From Nocardioides okcheonensis (lineage in GTDB: Bacteria; Actinomycetota; Actinomycetes; Propionibacteriales; Nocardioidaceae): a stretch of DNA of 64,000 nt. The translations under genes were made by a program, and so were the position numbers. The stretch spans positions 1,612,001-1,676,000 of the forward strand of contig NZ_CP087710.1 of NCBI RefSeq assembly GCF_020991065.1, in the 5' to 3' direction. This document shows positions 26,501 through 35,690 of this stretch, piece by piece (the stretch's first letter is position 1; the number at the start of each line of letters is the position of its first letter). The notes beneath the pieces are model-generated. The model was not told the origin of the DNA. It worked only from the letters and a program-made list of their open reading frames with translations, and ran no database searches.

Positions 26501-26506
26501 ATTCAA
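26501..26506 (-). promoter_or_regulatory. -10 box of dapE (leaderless)
   Basis: TTGAAT on the minus strand lies 7 bp before the ATG of dapE and no Shine-Dalgarno sequence is present. Confidence 0.4.
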
Positions 26507-26532
26507 CCAGCCCGCCGACGCGTCACCGACGC

Positions 26533-29500
26533 TCAGGCCTTCGCGACCTCGACCGAGACCTCGCCGGCCTCGGCGTAGGACACCGAGGTGGCCAGCGTCT
26601 CCTCGGCGACCATCGCCTCGTGGGTGCGGGCCGCGTCGAGGGTCGCGGCCGGGCCCGACACCGTCAGGGCGATCCGGTCGCTGACCTGGAGGCCGGCGTC
26701 CTTGCGGGCCTGCTGCACCGCGCGGACCAGGTCGCGGGCGGTGCCCTCGGCCTCGAGCTCCGGCGTGAGGGCGGTGTCGAGCACCACGAAGCCGCCGCGC
26801 GGCAGCACGCCGATCGCGGTGTCGTCGTCGGCGGACCCGGCGACGGTCTCGAGGGCGTACTCCCCCTCGACGAGCGCCAGCCCGCCCGCGGTGACGGTGC
26901 CGTCCTCGGCCACCGACCAGTCACCGGACTTCGAGCCCTTGATGGCGAGCTGGACGTCCTTGCCCAGGCGCGGACCGGCGGAGCGCGCGTTGACGGTCAG
27001 CCGCTGCGAGACGCCGTACGCCTCGGCCTCGGGGGCGTCGGCCGCGAGCAGGTCGACGGCCTTGAGGTTGAGCTCGTCGGCGACCAGCTGCTCGAAGCCC
27101 GACAGGTCGGTGTCGGTGACCACGGTGAGCCGCGAGAGCGGGAGCCGGTTGCGGAGGTTGGCGGCCTTGCGCAGCGCGGAGCCCGCGGAGCAGACGTCGC
27201 GCACCGTGTCCATCGCGGCCACGAGCGCGTCGTCGCCCGGCAGCGTGTCAGCGTCCGGCCAGTCGGTCAGGTGGACCGACCGCTCGCCGGTCAGGCCGCG
27301 CCAGACCTCCTCGGTCGTCAGCGGCAGCAGCGGCGCCGTCACCCGGCAGACCACCTCGAGCACGGTGTGGAGGGTGTCGAAGGCGTCGCCGTCCTCGTCC
27401 CAGAACCGTTCGCGGGAGCGACGGATGTACCAGTTGGTCAGCACGTCGAGGAAGGTGCGCGTGGAGTCGCACGCCGCCGCCACCTCGTAGTTGTCGAGCT
27501 GGTCGGTCATCGTCGCGACGTGGTCGCGCAGCTTGGCCAGGATGTAGCGGTCCATCGGGTGCGCGCTGTCGGTGCGCCAGGTCGCCTCGCGGCCGGCGCC
27601 GCCGTCGGCGGCGTTGGCGTAGAGGCTGAAGAACGACCAGCTGTTCCACAGCGGGATCAGCACCTGCCGCACGGAGTCGCGGATCCCCTGCTCGGTGACG
27701 ATGAGGTTGCCGCCGCGCAGGATCGGGCTCGACATGAGGAACCAGCGCATCGCGTCGGCACCGTCGCGGTCGAAGACCTCGCGCACGTCGGGGTAGTTGC
27801 GCAGGCTCTTCGACATCTTCTGGCCGTCGTTGCCGAGCACGATGCCGTGGCTGACGCACGTCGAGAACGCGGGGCGGTCGAAGATCGCGCCGGCCAGGAC
27901 GTGCATCGTGTAGAACCAGCCGCGGGTCTGGCCGATGTACTCGACGATGAAGTCGCCCGGGAAGTGGTTGTCGAACCAGTCCTTGTTCTCAAACGGGTAG
28001 TGCACCTGGGCGAAGGACATCGAGCCCGAGTCGAACCACACGTCGAGCACGTCGGTGACGCGACGCATCGTCGACTTCCCGGTGGGGTCGTCCGGGTTGG
28101 GGCGGGTCAGCTCGTCGACGAACGGCCGGTGCAGGTCGGGGTTGCCGTCCTTGTCGCGCGGCAGCGTGCCGAAGTCGCGCTCGAGCTCCTCGAAGGACCC
28201 GTAGACGTCGATGCGGGGGTGGTGCTCGTCGTCGGACTTCCACACCGGCACCGGGGAGCCCCAGAAGCGGTTGCGGGTGATCGACCAGTCGCGGGCGTTC
28301 TCCAGCCACTTGCCGAACTGGCCGTCCTTGATGTGGTCGGGGACCCAGCGGATCTCCTGGTTGAGCGCCATCAGGCGCTCCTTGACCTTGGTCACCTCGA
28401 CGAACCACGACGAGACGCCCTTGTAGATCAGCGGCTGCCGGCAGCGCCAGCAGTGCGGGTAGGAGTGGTCGTAGGTCTCGCGGCGCACGAGGACGGTGCC
28501 GGGCGTGACGGACCCGGTGTCGCCGTCCCCCTTCGTCGCGGCCTTGAGGTGGTCGATCACGTGCAGGTTGGCGTCGAAGACCTGCATGCCCTCGTAGTCG
28601 GTGACCGGGAAGGTGAACCGGCCGTCCTTGCCGACCGGCATGACCGCCTCGATGCCCTCGCGGTCGGTGACGACCTTGTCGTCCTCACCGAAGGCGCCGG
28701 CGGTGTGCACCAGGCCGGTGCCGTCGGTGGTGGTGACGAACTCGGCGGGCACGAGGCGGAAGGCGCGCGCGTGGCCGGCGTAGTAGGAGAACGGCGGGGC
28801 GTACTCCAGGCCGACGAGGTCGGCGCCGGTGCCGCGCCAGGTGACCTCGGGGCTCTCGCCCAGCTCGCGGGCGTACGACGCGAGCCGCGCCTCGGCGAGG
28901 AGGTACCGCTCGGTGCTGCCGGTGGGGCCGTCGGACTCCACCACCACGTAGTCGATGTCCTCGCCGACCATGACCGCGAGGTTGGACGGCAGCGTCCACG
29001 GCGTCGTCGTCCAGACGAGGACCTTGACGCCCTTGAAGTCGCCGTCGGTCGTGACGTCGTAGCCGACGGTGACGGCCGGGTCCTGGCGCATCTGGTAGAC
29101 GTCGTCGTCCATGCGCAGCTCGTGGTTGGACAGCGGCGTCTCGTCCTGCCAGCAGTAGGGCAGCACGCGGAAGCCCTCGTAGACCAGGCCCTTGTCGTGC
29201 AGCTGCTTGAACGCCCAGATGACCGACTCCATGAACTCGGGGTTCATGGTGCGGTAGTCGTTGTCGAAGTCGACCCAGCGCGCCTGGCGGGTGACGTAGT
29301 CGCGCCACTCGCCGGTGTACTTGAGGACGGACTGGCGGCAGGCCTCGTTGAACTTCTCGATGCCCAGCTCGACGATCTCGTCGGTCGTCTTGATGCCGTT
29401 GAGGCGCATCGCCTCGAGCTCGGCGGGCAGGCCGTGGGTGTCCCAGCCGAAGCGGCGCTCGACGCGCTTGCCGCGCATCGTCTGGTAGCGCGGGACGAGG

Positions 29501-29736
29501 TCCTTGACGTAGCCGGTGAGCAGGTGGCCGTAGTGCGGGAGGCCGTTGGCGAAGGGCGGGCCGTCGTAGAAGACGAACTCGTTGGCGCCGTCGGTGCCCG
29601 CCTCGCGCTGCTCGACGCTCGCGCGGAAGGTGTCGTCAGCCTCCCAGTAGGCGAGCACCGCCTCCTCGATCTCCGGGAAGCGCGGGCTGCTCGCCACGGT
29701 GGTGGCGTCGGTGTGGCTCACCTTGGGGTACGTCAT
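26533..29736 (-). CDS. ileS: Isoleucyl-tRNA synthetase
   Basis: 1067 residues, class Ia. The HIGH motif is GLPHYGHLL (about 64) and the KMSKS motif is [12 protein letters not shown] (about 640). The long connective-peptide editing domain contains [17 protein letters not shown] and the cysteine pair in [12 protein letters not shown]. The length and C-terminal region resemble the eukaryal-like type common in actinobacteria. ATG at 29736 begins [12 protein letters not shown]-box leader with an Ile-compatible sequence precedes it, so expression should rise when tRNA-Ile is uncharged. A weak GAGAGAGAG is the only Shine-Dalgarno-like sequence. Confidence 0.96.
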   Translation of the reverse strand: MTYPKVSHTDATTVASSPRFPEIEEAVLAYWEADDTFRASVEQREAGTDGANEFVFYDGPPFANGLPHYGHLLTGYVKDLVPRYQTMRGKRVERRFGWDTHGLPAELEAMRLNGIKTTDEIVELGIEKFNEACRQSVLKYTGEWRDYVTRQARWVDFDNDYRTMNPEFMESVIWAFKQLHDKGLVYEGFRVLPYCWQDETPLSNHELRMDDDVYQMRQDPAVTVGYDVTTDGDFKGVKVLVWTTTPWTLPSNLAVMVGEDIDYVVVESDGPTGSTERYLLAEARLASYARELGESPEVTWRGTGADLVGLEYAPPFSYYAGHARAFRLVPAEFVTTTDGTGLVHTAGAFGEDDKVVTDREGIEAVMPVGKDGRFTFPVTDYEGMQVFDANLHVIDHLKAATKGDGDTGSVTPGTVLVRRETYDHSYPHCWRCRQPLIYKGVSSWFVEVTKVKERLMALNQEIRWVPDHIKDGQFGKWLENARDWSITRNRFWGSPVPVWKSDDEHHPRIDVYGSFEELERDFGTLPRDKDGNPDLHRPFVDELTRPNPDDPTGKSTMRRVTDVLDVWFDSGSMSFAQVHYPFENKDWFDNHFPGDFIVEYIGQTRGWFYTMHVLAGAIFDRPAFSTCVSHGIVLGNDGQKMSKSLRNYPDVREVFDRDGADAMRWFLMSSPILRGGNLIVTEQGIRDSVRQVLIPLWNSWSFFSLYANAADGGAGREATWRTDSAHPMDRYILAKLRDHVATMTDQLDNYEVAAACDSTRTFLDVLTNWYIRRSRERFWDEDGDAFDTLHTVLEVVCRVTAPLLPLTTEEVWRGLTGERSVHLTDWPDADTLPGDDALVAAMDTVRDVCSAGSALRKAANLRNRLPLSRLTVVTDTDLSGFEQLVADELNLKAVDLLAADAPEAEAYGVSQRLTVNARSAGPRLGKDVQLAIKGSKSGDWSVAEDGTVTAGGLALVEGEYALETVAGSADDDTAIGVLPRGGFVVLDTALTPELEAEGTARDLVRAVQQARKDAGLQVSDRIALTVSGPAATLDAARTHEAMVAEETLATSVSYAEAGEVSVEVAKA

Positions 29737-29978
29737 CGGCTCTCTCTCGCTGGTTGAGGAAGGACGAAGTCCTGTCTCGAAACCCGCGAGGACGACCACC
29801 TCCGACGGAGGGTGCCGCGGTACCACCTCGCTTGGGATCCTGCGGATCCCCGCTTCGTTGCGGCTGTGTCGGGCCGTACCCGTCGGGGTCTAGTGAGGTG
29901 GCGGCCGGATCGCCGCACCCGTTCTTCCCGAGGCTCGCCGCTGATGACGGCTCAGACGCCTGCGGTGATCGTACGGCG
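29737..29978 (-). promoter_or_regulatory. T-box riboswitch controlling ileS
   Basis: On the minus strand the conserved T-box TGGTACCGCGG occupies 29815-29825. UGGU in the bulge pairs with ACCA, the 3' end expected for tRNA-Ile with discriminator A. Immediately upstream is a stem III hairpin, GGGATCC at 29844-29850 and its complement at 29834-29840. At the 5' end a very short stem I is closed by CGCC and GGCG (29957-29978), with an ATC isoleucine codon at 29967-29969 in its loop. This is the ultrashort stem I design known for actinobacterial ileS leaders, which act at translation. The hairpin CTCCG...CGGAG (about 29801-29811) may be part of the switch; a REP-like repeat lies between it and the start. 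Confidence 0.85.
29750..29784 (-). repeat. REP-like repeat, copy 1 (ileS leader)
   Basis: On the minus strand it reads GGTTTCGAGAC, an inner palindrome GGACTTCGTCC, then TCCTCAACCAG. It shares the GGTyTCG...TCCTCrACCA frame with copies in dapC and aspS. It sits between the T-box core and the ileS start. Confidence 0.65.
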
Positions 29979-30101
29979 TGGGGGCGCGGGCCTGCCAATC
30001 GTTTCGCGGCCGCTGGGCGGAGGTCCCACAACCAAGTCGTCGTACGGTGCGTCCCATGGTCGCCGGCGATCGCCGGCGCTGTCTCACCACGGGGGAACAC
30101 C

Positions 30102-32033
30102 ATGCAGAGAGTCGTGCGCGCGTCCGCGCCCGCCATCGTCAGCCTCGCCGTCGCCGGCAGCCTGCTGACCGCCGTCCCGACCGCCGCCGCGCCGGTGGTC
30201 GAGCCCGAGGGCTGGACGCCGACCGCCACGCTGTCCGGGACGAGCGACCAGGCGCGCGGCGCGAGGGTCAGCGCAGACGCCTCCGGCGCGGTGAGCGCCG
30301 TGTGGGTGGCCACCGACCGGGCGTCCGCCGGCGGGGCCTCGAACCGCCTGGTCGCGAGCACCCATGCCCAGGGCGCCTGGTCGGCCCCGGTCGACCTCTC
30401 CGCCCGCGCCGCCGAGGTCTCCGCTCCGGCGATCGCCAGCGGGCACGCAGGGGGGCCGACGACCGTCGTCTGGGGCCAGGCGTCGGCCGCCGGCAGCACC
30501 GTCCTGGCCTCGTCACGCTCGACCTCGGGGACCTGGTCGGCGCCCGTCGCGCTCGGCACGGCGGCGACGTCCGCTGCAACGCAGCTCGACGTCGAGGCCG
30601 ACGCCGCCGCGGACGGGAACACCACGGCCACCTGGGTCGCGGACGGTGTGGTCCGGGCCGCGACGCGCGCCCTCGACGGCACCTGGTCGAGCCCGGTGGA
30701 CGTCTCGCCCGCCGACCAGTACGCCTACCGCGCCGACCTCGACGTCGCCGACGACGGCTCGGCCGCGGTGACCTGGCGCAGCAACGACCGCGGTGCCCCG
30801 CCGATGCCCGCGCCCGAGGACCACGTGGGCGCCGCGACGCGAGCCGCGGGCAGCGCGTGGGCCGAGCCCGTCGAGGTGGCCACCACCGACGACGTCGGGG
30901 ACCCGGTCGTCGCCGTGGCACCGGACGGCACCACCACCCTCGCCTGGCCCGACACGACCGTCGAGGGCGGGAGCCTGGTCAGCGCCCGTCGCCCCGCGGG
31001 CGGCAGCTGGTCGGCACCGGAGACCGTCGCGACCGGTGCGATCGGGCAGGCCGCGCTCGTCGCACTCCCCGCCGGCCGGGTGACCGCCGCCTGGATCCAG
31101 GACGTCGCGGCCGGCTCGTACGTCTTCCACGCCGACCGGGTCGACGGCGCATGGGGCGGCCCGGCCTCCTTCTACCCCCTCTTCGGACCCGCTTCGGACG
31201 TCTCGCTGGTCGTCGACGCGAGCGGCAGCACCGCCGCGACGTGGGTCAACCGGGACCCGGCCGGGCGGCCGTTCGTCCAGGTGGCCCGCCGACCCGCGGG
31301 CCAGGGCTGGGTCGCCGTCGACGACCTGACGGGGCCCATCACCGACCGCCGGCTCCCCTCCCCCGAGCCGCAGGTGGCGTGGGACCGCGACGGCAACCTC
31401 ACCTCGGTGTGGAGCCGGATCAACGGCGTGGACAACACCGTGCAGACCCGCACCTTCGACGCCGTGGCGCCCACCATCGTGTCCGTCGACGCTCCCGCCA
31501 GGGCGAAGACCGATCGCCGCGTGACGTACTCGGTGACGGCCTCCGACGCATGGGGCCCCGTCTCGGCCACGTGGGGATTCAGCGAGCTGAGCCCCGACGC
31601 CGGCACGAGCGTCCGGCACACCTACGAGCGGCCGGGCACGTACAACGTGAGGCTCGTGGTCACCGACGCCGCCGGGAACGAGACCGTCCGGTTCGTCACC
31701 ACGACGGTGTCGTGGGCGCGCCCGGGCCTGAAGGTGCGGACCAACCGCCGCGCCATCCACCGTGTCGGGTCGCCCCGCTCGCCGAGGACAGTGCGGGCGC
31801 GCATCGCGCTCACCCAGGGGGCGAAGGTGACCGTCGAGGTCAAGCGGGCGGGGCGGTCGCGGACCGTGGCCCGGGTGACCAAGCGACTCGCGGCCGGCCA
31901 CCGCACGCTCCGACTCTCGGGCCGGATCGGCGGACGCACCCTGGCCGTCGGTCGCTACACCCTCGTCGTGCGGGCCAAGAACGGGCACGGCGCCAGCCGC
32001 ACGGTGAAGGTGCCGCTGCGCGTCAAGCGCTGA
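30102..32033 (+). CDS. Large secreted protein with beta-propeller-like repeats and PKD-like domain
   Basis: 643 residues. The signal peptide is MQRVVRASAPAIVSLAVAGS, likely cut after the TAAA near residue 30. Residues 35-470 hold about eight repeats of the kind 'TWSAPVxLGT...VDVEADAxGNTTATWV', a WSAPV/ATW pattern seen in actinobacterial secreted propeller-like proteins. Residues 480-560 form a PKD-like Ig fold (SVTASDAWGPVSATWGFSEL, HTYERPGTYNVRLVVTDAAG). The C-terminal region, from RTVRARIALTQGAKVTVEVK, is a basic beta domain. GGGGGAA lies about 6 bp before the ATG. It is likely an extracellular binding protein; ligand unknown. Confidence 0.8.
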   Translation: MQRVVRASAPAIVSLAVAGSLLTAVPTAAAPVVEPEGWTPTATLSGTSDQARGARVSADASGAVSAVWVATDRASAGGASNRLVASTHAQGAWSAPVDLSARAAEVSAPAIASGHAGGPTTVVWGQASAAGSTVLASSRSTSGTWSAPVALGTAATSAATQLDVEADAAADGNTTATWVADGVVRAATRALDGTWSSPVDVSPADQYAYRADLDVADDGSAAVTWRSNDRGAPPMPAPEDHVGAATRAAGSAWAEPVEVATTDDVGDPVVAVAPDGTTTLAWPDTTVEGGSLVSARRPAGGSWSAPETVATGAIGQAALVALPAGRVTAAWIQDVAAGSYVFHADRVDGAWGGPASFYPLFGPASDVSLVVDASGSTAATWVNRDPAGRPFVQVARRPAGQGWVAVDDLTGPITDRRLPSPEPQVAWDRDGNLTSVWSRINGVDNTVQTRTFDAVAPTIVSVDAPARAKTDRRVTYSVTASDAWGPVSATWGFSELSPDAGTSVRHTYERPGTYNVRLVVTDAAGNETVRFVTTTVSWARPGLKVRTNRRAIHRVGSPRSPRTVRARIALTQGAKVTVEVKRAGRSRTVARVTKRLAAGHRTLRLSGRIGGRTLAVGRYTLVVRAKNGHGASRTVKVPLRVKR

Positions 32034-32092
32034 CCCGCGCCTCCGGGACGCTCCGGGACCCGGGTCTCGGGGCTCTCGGCCGGGGCGGGGTT

Positions 32093-32113
32093 GTAGTCCA
32101 GTGAGGGATGGCT
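32093..32113 (+). repeat. Solitary half-copy of the type A hairpin arm
   Basis: GTAGTCCAGTGAGGGATGGC plus T, identical to the left arm of the adjacent hairpin and placed 32 bp before it in the same orientation, without a partner arm of its own. Confidence 0.9.
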
Positions 32114-32123
32114 CGCCTGCCGC

Positions 32124-32186
32124 GGTAGTCCAGTGAGGGATGGCTGCGATCGTGCCTCCGGGACAGCCATCCCTCACTGGACTACC
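32124..32186. repeat. Type A hairpin, left flank of the nuclease-fold gene
   Basis: Perfect 23-bp arms (32124-32146 and 32164-32186) with core GTAGTCCAGTGAGGGATGGC and a 17-nt loop ending CCGGGA. An almost identical hairpin lies on the other side of the gene at 33357-33419. Confidence 0.92.
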
Positions 32187-32246
32187 CCGAGCGTCGGGCG
32201 CAGCGGTGCCACCCGGGCCCGGCCCTACGGGCGTACGTCCCCGCGC

Positions 32247-33284
32247 TCAGGCGGCGCGGCGGTAGCGGAGGTAGCGCTCGCGCTGTCGGGCGTCGAGCAC
32301 CCGCCGCTTCGCGACCGTGTCGGTCGTCGTCCACCAGCTCGGCGGGGCCAGCGTCCAGGCGCGCGGTCCGGGGCGGCTGCCGGCCCGGCGCGCGGCGGCG
32401 AGCAGGCGGCGTACGAACGCGTCGAGGTCGTTCCAGTCGGTGGCGAGCATCGAGACCGGCTCGAGGCCGAGGTCGCGATAGGCATCCTCCTTGACGGCGT
32501 CGGCCGACGCGCCGACGAGGCTGAGGTGGCTGTCGCCGTGGTAGAGCCCGACCAGCCCGGTCACCGGGTCGACGAGGTCGGGCGTCCCGACATGCCGCCC
32601 GGCGAGGTCGAAGACCGGGGCGTTGCACCGGGGCCTGCGCAGCCCCGCGCGCCTGGTCCACACACCGCGCATGCGCGTCTCCCGCGGCGACCACGAGTTC
32701 TCGTCCGCCTCGACGAGGGCGTCGCGCGCCCGCTGGATGCCGGTGACCGGACCCAGCTGGGCGACGTACGCCGTGACCTCGGCGATCGACACGAGGTCGG
32801 CGTAGCAGGCCATGTCGATCGCCTCCACCGCGGCGCCGAGACCGTCGGCGTACCGCATCTCGAACGTCACCGAGCGGACCGCGTGGGTGACCGGCAGCCC
32901 GTCGACCACGACGATCTCCCGCGGGTGCAGGAACTCCTGGCTCACCTCGAAGCCGGGCCGCGCGCGTACGTGGCGCCGCGCCACGACGGTCACCGGGCGC
33001 GGGCGCGCGCCGTCCCACGTGCCGTCGAACCACGCCGCGCCGAGCCACGCGAGCCCGGCCCATCCGGTCACCGCCTCGTCCACGCCGAGCACGGCGGCAG
33101 CCTCCACCGCGCGCTGGTGAGGCGTCTGCGGCACCGAGGCCGGCACGTAGAGGCCGCAGCCGGTCGACCGCCACCGACGACCCCGCGCCTGGCCGCGCGT
33201 CGGACCCGACTCCTGAGTGGCATCGACCCGCACGGGGGCGACGAGGCCGGGGCGGTCCGGGTGGAAGGACGGCGGGACGTACAT
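32247..33284 (-). CDS. Hairpin-flanked DUF559/PD-(D/E)XK-like protein, paralogue A
   Basis: 345 residues, clearly alignable to the protein at 47293-48291. Shared landmarks are GPTR, RRWRSTGCGLYVP, TGWAGLAW, AYVAQ, SPRETRM, AGLRRPRCNAPVFD, PDLVDPVTGLVGLYHG and AWTLAPPSWW. N-terminal residues resemble AbiEi-type winged-helix antitoxin domains; the C-terminal third resembles DUF559/Vsr-type endonuclease folds. At the position of the catalytic Glu (VGEYQG in paralogue B) this copy has VGLYHG, so nuclease activity may be lost. ATG at 33284 has no Shine-Dalgarno sequence. The gene sits exactly between two type A hairpins, with a solitary half-arm beyond its 3' end. Function unknown. Confidence 0.75.
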   Translation of the reverse strand: MYVPPSFHPDRPGLVAPVRVDATQESGPTRGQARGRRWRSTGCGLYVPASVPQTPHQRAVEAAAVLGVDEAVTGWAGLAWLGAAWFDGTWDGARPRPVTVVARRHVRARPGFEVSQEFLHPREIVVVDGLPVTHAVRSVTFEMRYADGLGAAVEAIDMACYADLVSIAEVTAYVAQLGPVTGIQRARDALVEADENSWSPRETRMRGVWTRRAGLRRPRCNAPVFDLAGRHVGTPDLVDPVTGLVGLYHGDSHLSLVGASADAVKEDAYRDLGLEPVSMLATDWNDLDAFVRRLLAAARRAGSRPGPRAWTLAPPSWWTTTDTVAKRRVLDARQRERYLRYRRAA

Positions 33285-33356
33285 GGAGGGAGCGTTCCCG
33301 CCCCGCGGACCGCGTACCGGCCGTCCACAGGGCGGTTTCGGCCCGCGCCTCGCGGG

Positions 33357-33419
33357 GGTAGTCCAGTGAGGGATGGCTGGAAATGCGGCCCCGGGACAGC
33401 CATCCCTCACTGGACTACC
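33357..33419. repeat. Type A hairpin, right flank of the nuclease-fold gene
   Basis: Perfect 23-bp arms (33357-33379 and 33397-33419), the same arm sequence as the hairpin at 32124-32186. The 17-nt loop differs except for its CCGGGA end. Confidence 0.92.
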
Positions 33420-33435
33420 ACCCGAGGCCCGGCAG

Positions 33436-33459
33436 CGATGTCAAAGAAACTTGACATCG
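33436..33459. promoter_or_regulatory. Operator 1 for the XRE repressor
   Basis: Arms CGATGTCAA and TTGACATCG around a 6-bp spacer. The core TGTCAAAGAAACTTGACA differs at two positions from operator 2, which starts 43 bp further on, about four helical turns. Confidence 0.65.
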
Positions 33460-33480
33460 AGCCGGCCCCGCCCCACGATG

Positions 33481-33500
33481 GTGTCAAAGAACTTTGACAC
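33481..33500. promoter_or_regulatory. Operator 2 for the XRE repressor
   Basis: Perfect palindrome with arms GTGTCAAAG and CTTTGACAC around AA, 13 bp before the start of the membrane-protein/XRE operon. Both operators contain TTGACA, so they probably overlap the promoter. Confidence 0.65.
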
Positions 33501-33513
33501 ACGAGGGGACACC

Positions 33514-33912
33514 ATGACCACCACCCGTACCACCCGCTGGACCATCGCCGCTGCCGCCGGCACCGCCGTCGCGGCGGTCGTGGGGCTCGTCGCCGCCACG
33601 ACGCGGGACGACGCGCCGGACATCGTCACGTTCGCCGTCTTCGCCGCGGCGACGCTCCCGTTCGTCGTCGCGCTCGTGGCCATCGGACTCGACCGCACGG
33701 AGCACCCCGAGCAGGCCGAGGACTCCATCGAGTCCCAGTGGACGACCCGCGCCAGCAGCGGCGCCTTCTACGACACCATCGTCGCGATGGCCGTGACCGC
33801 CTTCGCCGCCTCCGTGCTCGACTGGGAGACCCTGCCGCTGTGGATCTTCGTCCTGCTCGGCCTGGCCGACATGTCGGCGCGCCTCGTGATCCTCCAGCGC
33901 CGGGAGGGCTGA
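33514..33912 (+). CDS. Membrane protein co-operonic with XRE regulator
   Basis: 132 residues with four hydrophobic segments (about 8-27, 38-58, 84-100 and 106-124); the middle cytoplasmic loop is acidic (DRTEHPEQAEDSIESQW). This is the DUF2178-like partner commonly found next to very short XRE repressors in actinobacteria and firmicutes. GAGGGG lies about 6 bp before the ATG. Its stop overlaps the start of the XRE gene by one base (TGATG). Two TGTCAAA...TTTGACA operators precede it, suggesting autoregulation by the downstream repressor. Function is unknown; possibly the repressor responds to a membrane signal through it. Confidence 0.8.
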   Translation: MTTTRTTRWTIAAAAGTAVAAVVGLVAATTRDDAPDIVTFAVFAAATLPFVVALVAIGLDRTEHPEQAEDSIESQWTTRASSGAFYDTIVAMAVTAFAASVLDWETLPLWIFVLLGLADMSARLVILQRREG

Positions 33913-34106
33913 TGCACAACCGGCTCAAGGCCCTGCGCGAGGAGGCCGGGCTCTCGCAGGCGGAGTGCGCGGACGCGCTCGGCGTGTCCCGCCAGACGGT
34001 GATCTCGATCGAGAAGGGGCACTTCGACCCCCGCCTCTCGCTGGCCTTCCGGATCAGCCGCCTCTTCGACGTCGCCGTCGACGAGGCGTTCACCCCCGAC
34101 GACTGA
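33912..34106 (+). CDS. Short XRE-family (YozG-like) transcriptional regulator
   Basis: 64 residues, essentially only a Cro/C1 HTH: LKALREEAGLSQAECADALG, VSRQTVISIEKGHFDPRLSL, AFRISRLFDVAVDEAF. It is translationally coupled to the membrane protein. The two 18-bp palindromes at 33436-33500 are good candidates for its binding sites, because repressors of this type usually control their own operon and no other regulator lies near. Confidence 0.9.
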   Translation: MHNRLKALREEAGLSQAECADALGVSRQTVISIEKGHFDPRLSLAFRISRLFDVAVDEAFTPDD

Positions 34107-34149
34107 ATCGGGTTGCCGCGCCCGCCCGCGGACCGGTTGGGTGGCGCCC

Positions 34150-34683
34150 ATGAGCTTCGACGACATGTGGCTGCCCGCCGACCAGGACCCCCGGATGGCG
34201 GACCTCCAGCCCACCCGCGGCGAGAAGGAGTGCCTCGTGGGCTACCTCGAGCACTACCGCCAGACCCTCGCCCTCAAGTGCGACGGGCTCGACGCGCAGC
34301 AGCTGGCGCTGAAGGCGGTGCCGCCGTCGAACATCTCGCTGCTCGGCCTCGTGCGCCACATGGCCCGGGTGGAGCAGAGCTGGTTCCGGCGGGTCATCGA
34401 GGGCCGGATGGAGATCCCGCGGATCTTCCAGGACGAGGACGCGGGCTTCGACCTCCCGGCCGTCGACGACGAGCTGGTCCGTGCCTCCCACGAGCTCTGG
34501 CAGGGCGAGATCGCGTACGCCCGGGAGGTCCTCGACCGCACCGACCTCGACGCGGTCGTGGACGTCCACGGCGAGCCGACCGAGGTCCGCGACATCGTCG
34601 TGCACATGGTCGAGGAGTACGCCCGCCACTGCGGGCACGCCGACCTCGTGCGCGAGTGCGTCGACGGCCGCACCGGGCAGTAG
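34150..34683 (+). CDS. DinB/DUF664 family metalloenzyme-like protein
   Basis: 177 residues: a four-helix bundle of the DinB/DUF664 type, related to mycothiol-dependent enzymes. The metal triad is probably His in RHMARVEQ (about 72) and the histidines in [17 protein letters not shown] (about 155-168). An upstream GTG at 34141 is in frame, but the ATG at 34150 (MSFDDMWLP) fits the family start. Its function in DinB proteins is often thiol transfer; mshB in this window shows that mycothiol is made, so a mycothiol-linked reaction is plausible but unproven. Confidence 0.8.
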   Translation: MSFDDMWLPADQDPRMADLQPTRGEKECLVGYLEHYRQTLALKCDGLDAQQLALKAVPPSNISLLGLVRHMARVEQSWFRRVIEGRMEIPRIFQDEDAGFDLPAVDDELVRASHELWQGEIAYAREVLDRTDLDAVVDVHGEPTEVRDIVVHMVEEYARHCGHADLVRECVDGRTGQ

Positions 34684-34720
34684 GGGCGGACACCCACCCG
34701 CCGGGGTGGAGCCACCTCCG

Positions 34721-34726
34721 TACCCT
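34721..34726 (+). promoter_or_regulatory. -10 box of dapD (leaderless)
   Basis: TACCCT lies 6 bp before the GTG of dapD; no Shine-Dalgarno sequence is present. Confidence 0.45.
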
Positions 34727-34732
34727 TGCGGC

Positions 34733-35671
34733 GTGACTGCTGCTTCCGGCTACGGCCTGCTGACCCTCCACGGCGACACCGTCCTCGACGCGTGGTTCCC
34801 CTCCCCCGTGCTCGGCGCGACCGAGGGCGGCCCGAGCGAGGAGCTCGCGCACCTCGACGGCGGCGAGGACGACCTGCGCGGCGTCACCCGCGTCGTACGC
34901 CTCGTGGAGATCGCCGACCTCGACGCCCCGCCGGTGAGCACCGAGGACGTCTGGCTGCGGCTGCACCTGCTCTCCCACCGGCTCGTGAAGCCCCACGGCG
35001 TCAACCTCGAGGGCATCTTCGGCCTGCTCGCCAACGTCGTGTGGACCTCCGCCGGGCCGTGCGCGGTCGAGGGCTTCGAGCAGGTGCGCGCCAAGCTGCG
35101 CACGGTCGTCCCGGGCCACGTCGTCCAGGTCTTCGGCGTCGACAAGTTCCCCCGGATGACCGACTACGTCCTGCCCACCGGCGTCCGCATCGCCGACGCC
35201 GACCGGGTGCGCCTCGGCGCCCACCTGGCCGAGGGCACGACGGTCATGCACGAGGGCTTCGTCAACTTCAACGCCGGCACGCTCGGCGCCTCGATGGTCG
35301 AGGGCCGCATCTCCGCCGGCGTGGTCGTCGGCGACGGCTCCGACGTCGGCGGCGGCTCCTCGATCATGGGCACGCTCTCGGGCGGTGGCAAGGAGACGAT
35401 CTCGATCGGCCAGCGGTGCCTGCTCGGCGCCAACGCCGGCATCGGCATCTCGCTCGGCGACGACTGCGTCGTCGAGGCGGGCTGCTACGTCACGGCCGGC
35501 ACCAAGGTGACCGTGAAGGACCTCGACGGCAAGCCGCAGGTCGTCAAGGCCGCCACGCTCTCGGGCGCCGACAACGTGCTGTTCCGCCGCAACTCGGTGT
35601 CCGGTGCCGTCGAGGCCGTGCCGTGGAAGGGCGACGGCATCGCGCTCAACGCGGCACTGCACGCCAACTAG
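34733..35671 (+). CDS. dapD: Tetrahydrodipicolinate N-succinyltransferase, actinobacterial type
   Basis: 312 residues, close to mycobacterial Rv1201c. The C-terminal half is a left-handed beta-helix of hexapeptide repeats ([60 protein letters not shown]), the trimeric acyltransferase fold. DapD transfers succinyl from succinyl-CoA to tetrahydrodipicolinate, the step before DapC and DapE. GTG at 34733 begins [20 protein letters not shown]. The gene starts 6 bp after a TACCCT box, indicating leaderless transcription. A wall-hydrolase gene follows by 19 bp. Confidence 0.94.
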   Translation: MTAASGYGLLTLHGDTVLDAWFPSPVLGATEGGPSEELAHLDGGEDDLRGVTRVVRLVEIADLDAPPVSTEDVWLRLHLLSHRLVKPHGVNLEGIFGLLANVVWTSAGPCAVEGFEQVRAKLRTVVPGHVVQVFGVDKFPRMTDYVLPTGVRIADADRVRLGAHLAEGTTVMHEGFVNFNAGTLGASMVEGRISAGVVVGDGSDVGGGSSIMGTLSGGGKETISIGQRCLLGANAGIGISLGDDCVVEAGCYVTAGTKVTVKDLDGKPQVVKAATLSGADNVLFRRNSVSGAVEAVPWKGDGIALNAALHAN

Positions 35672-35690
35672 CACCCGGAGACGCCCGCCC

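Noticed and set aside
25477..29757. Open frame of 1426 codons antisense to dapE and ileS
   Set aside because: Same GC-frame artefact; it spans two well-supported genes on the other strand.
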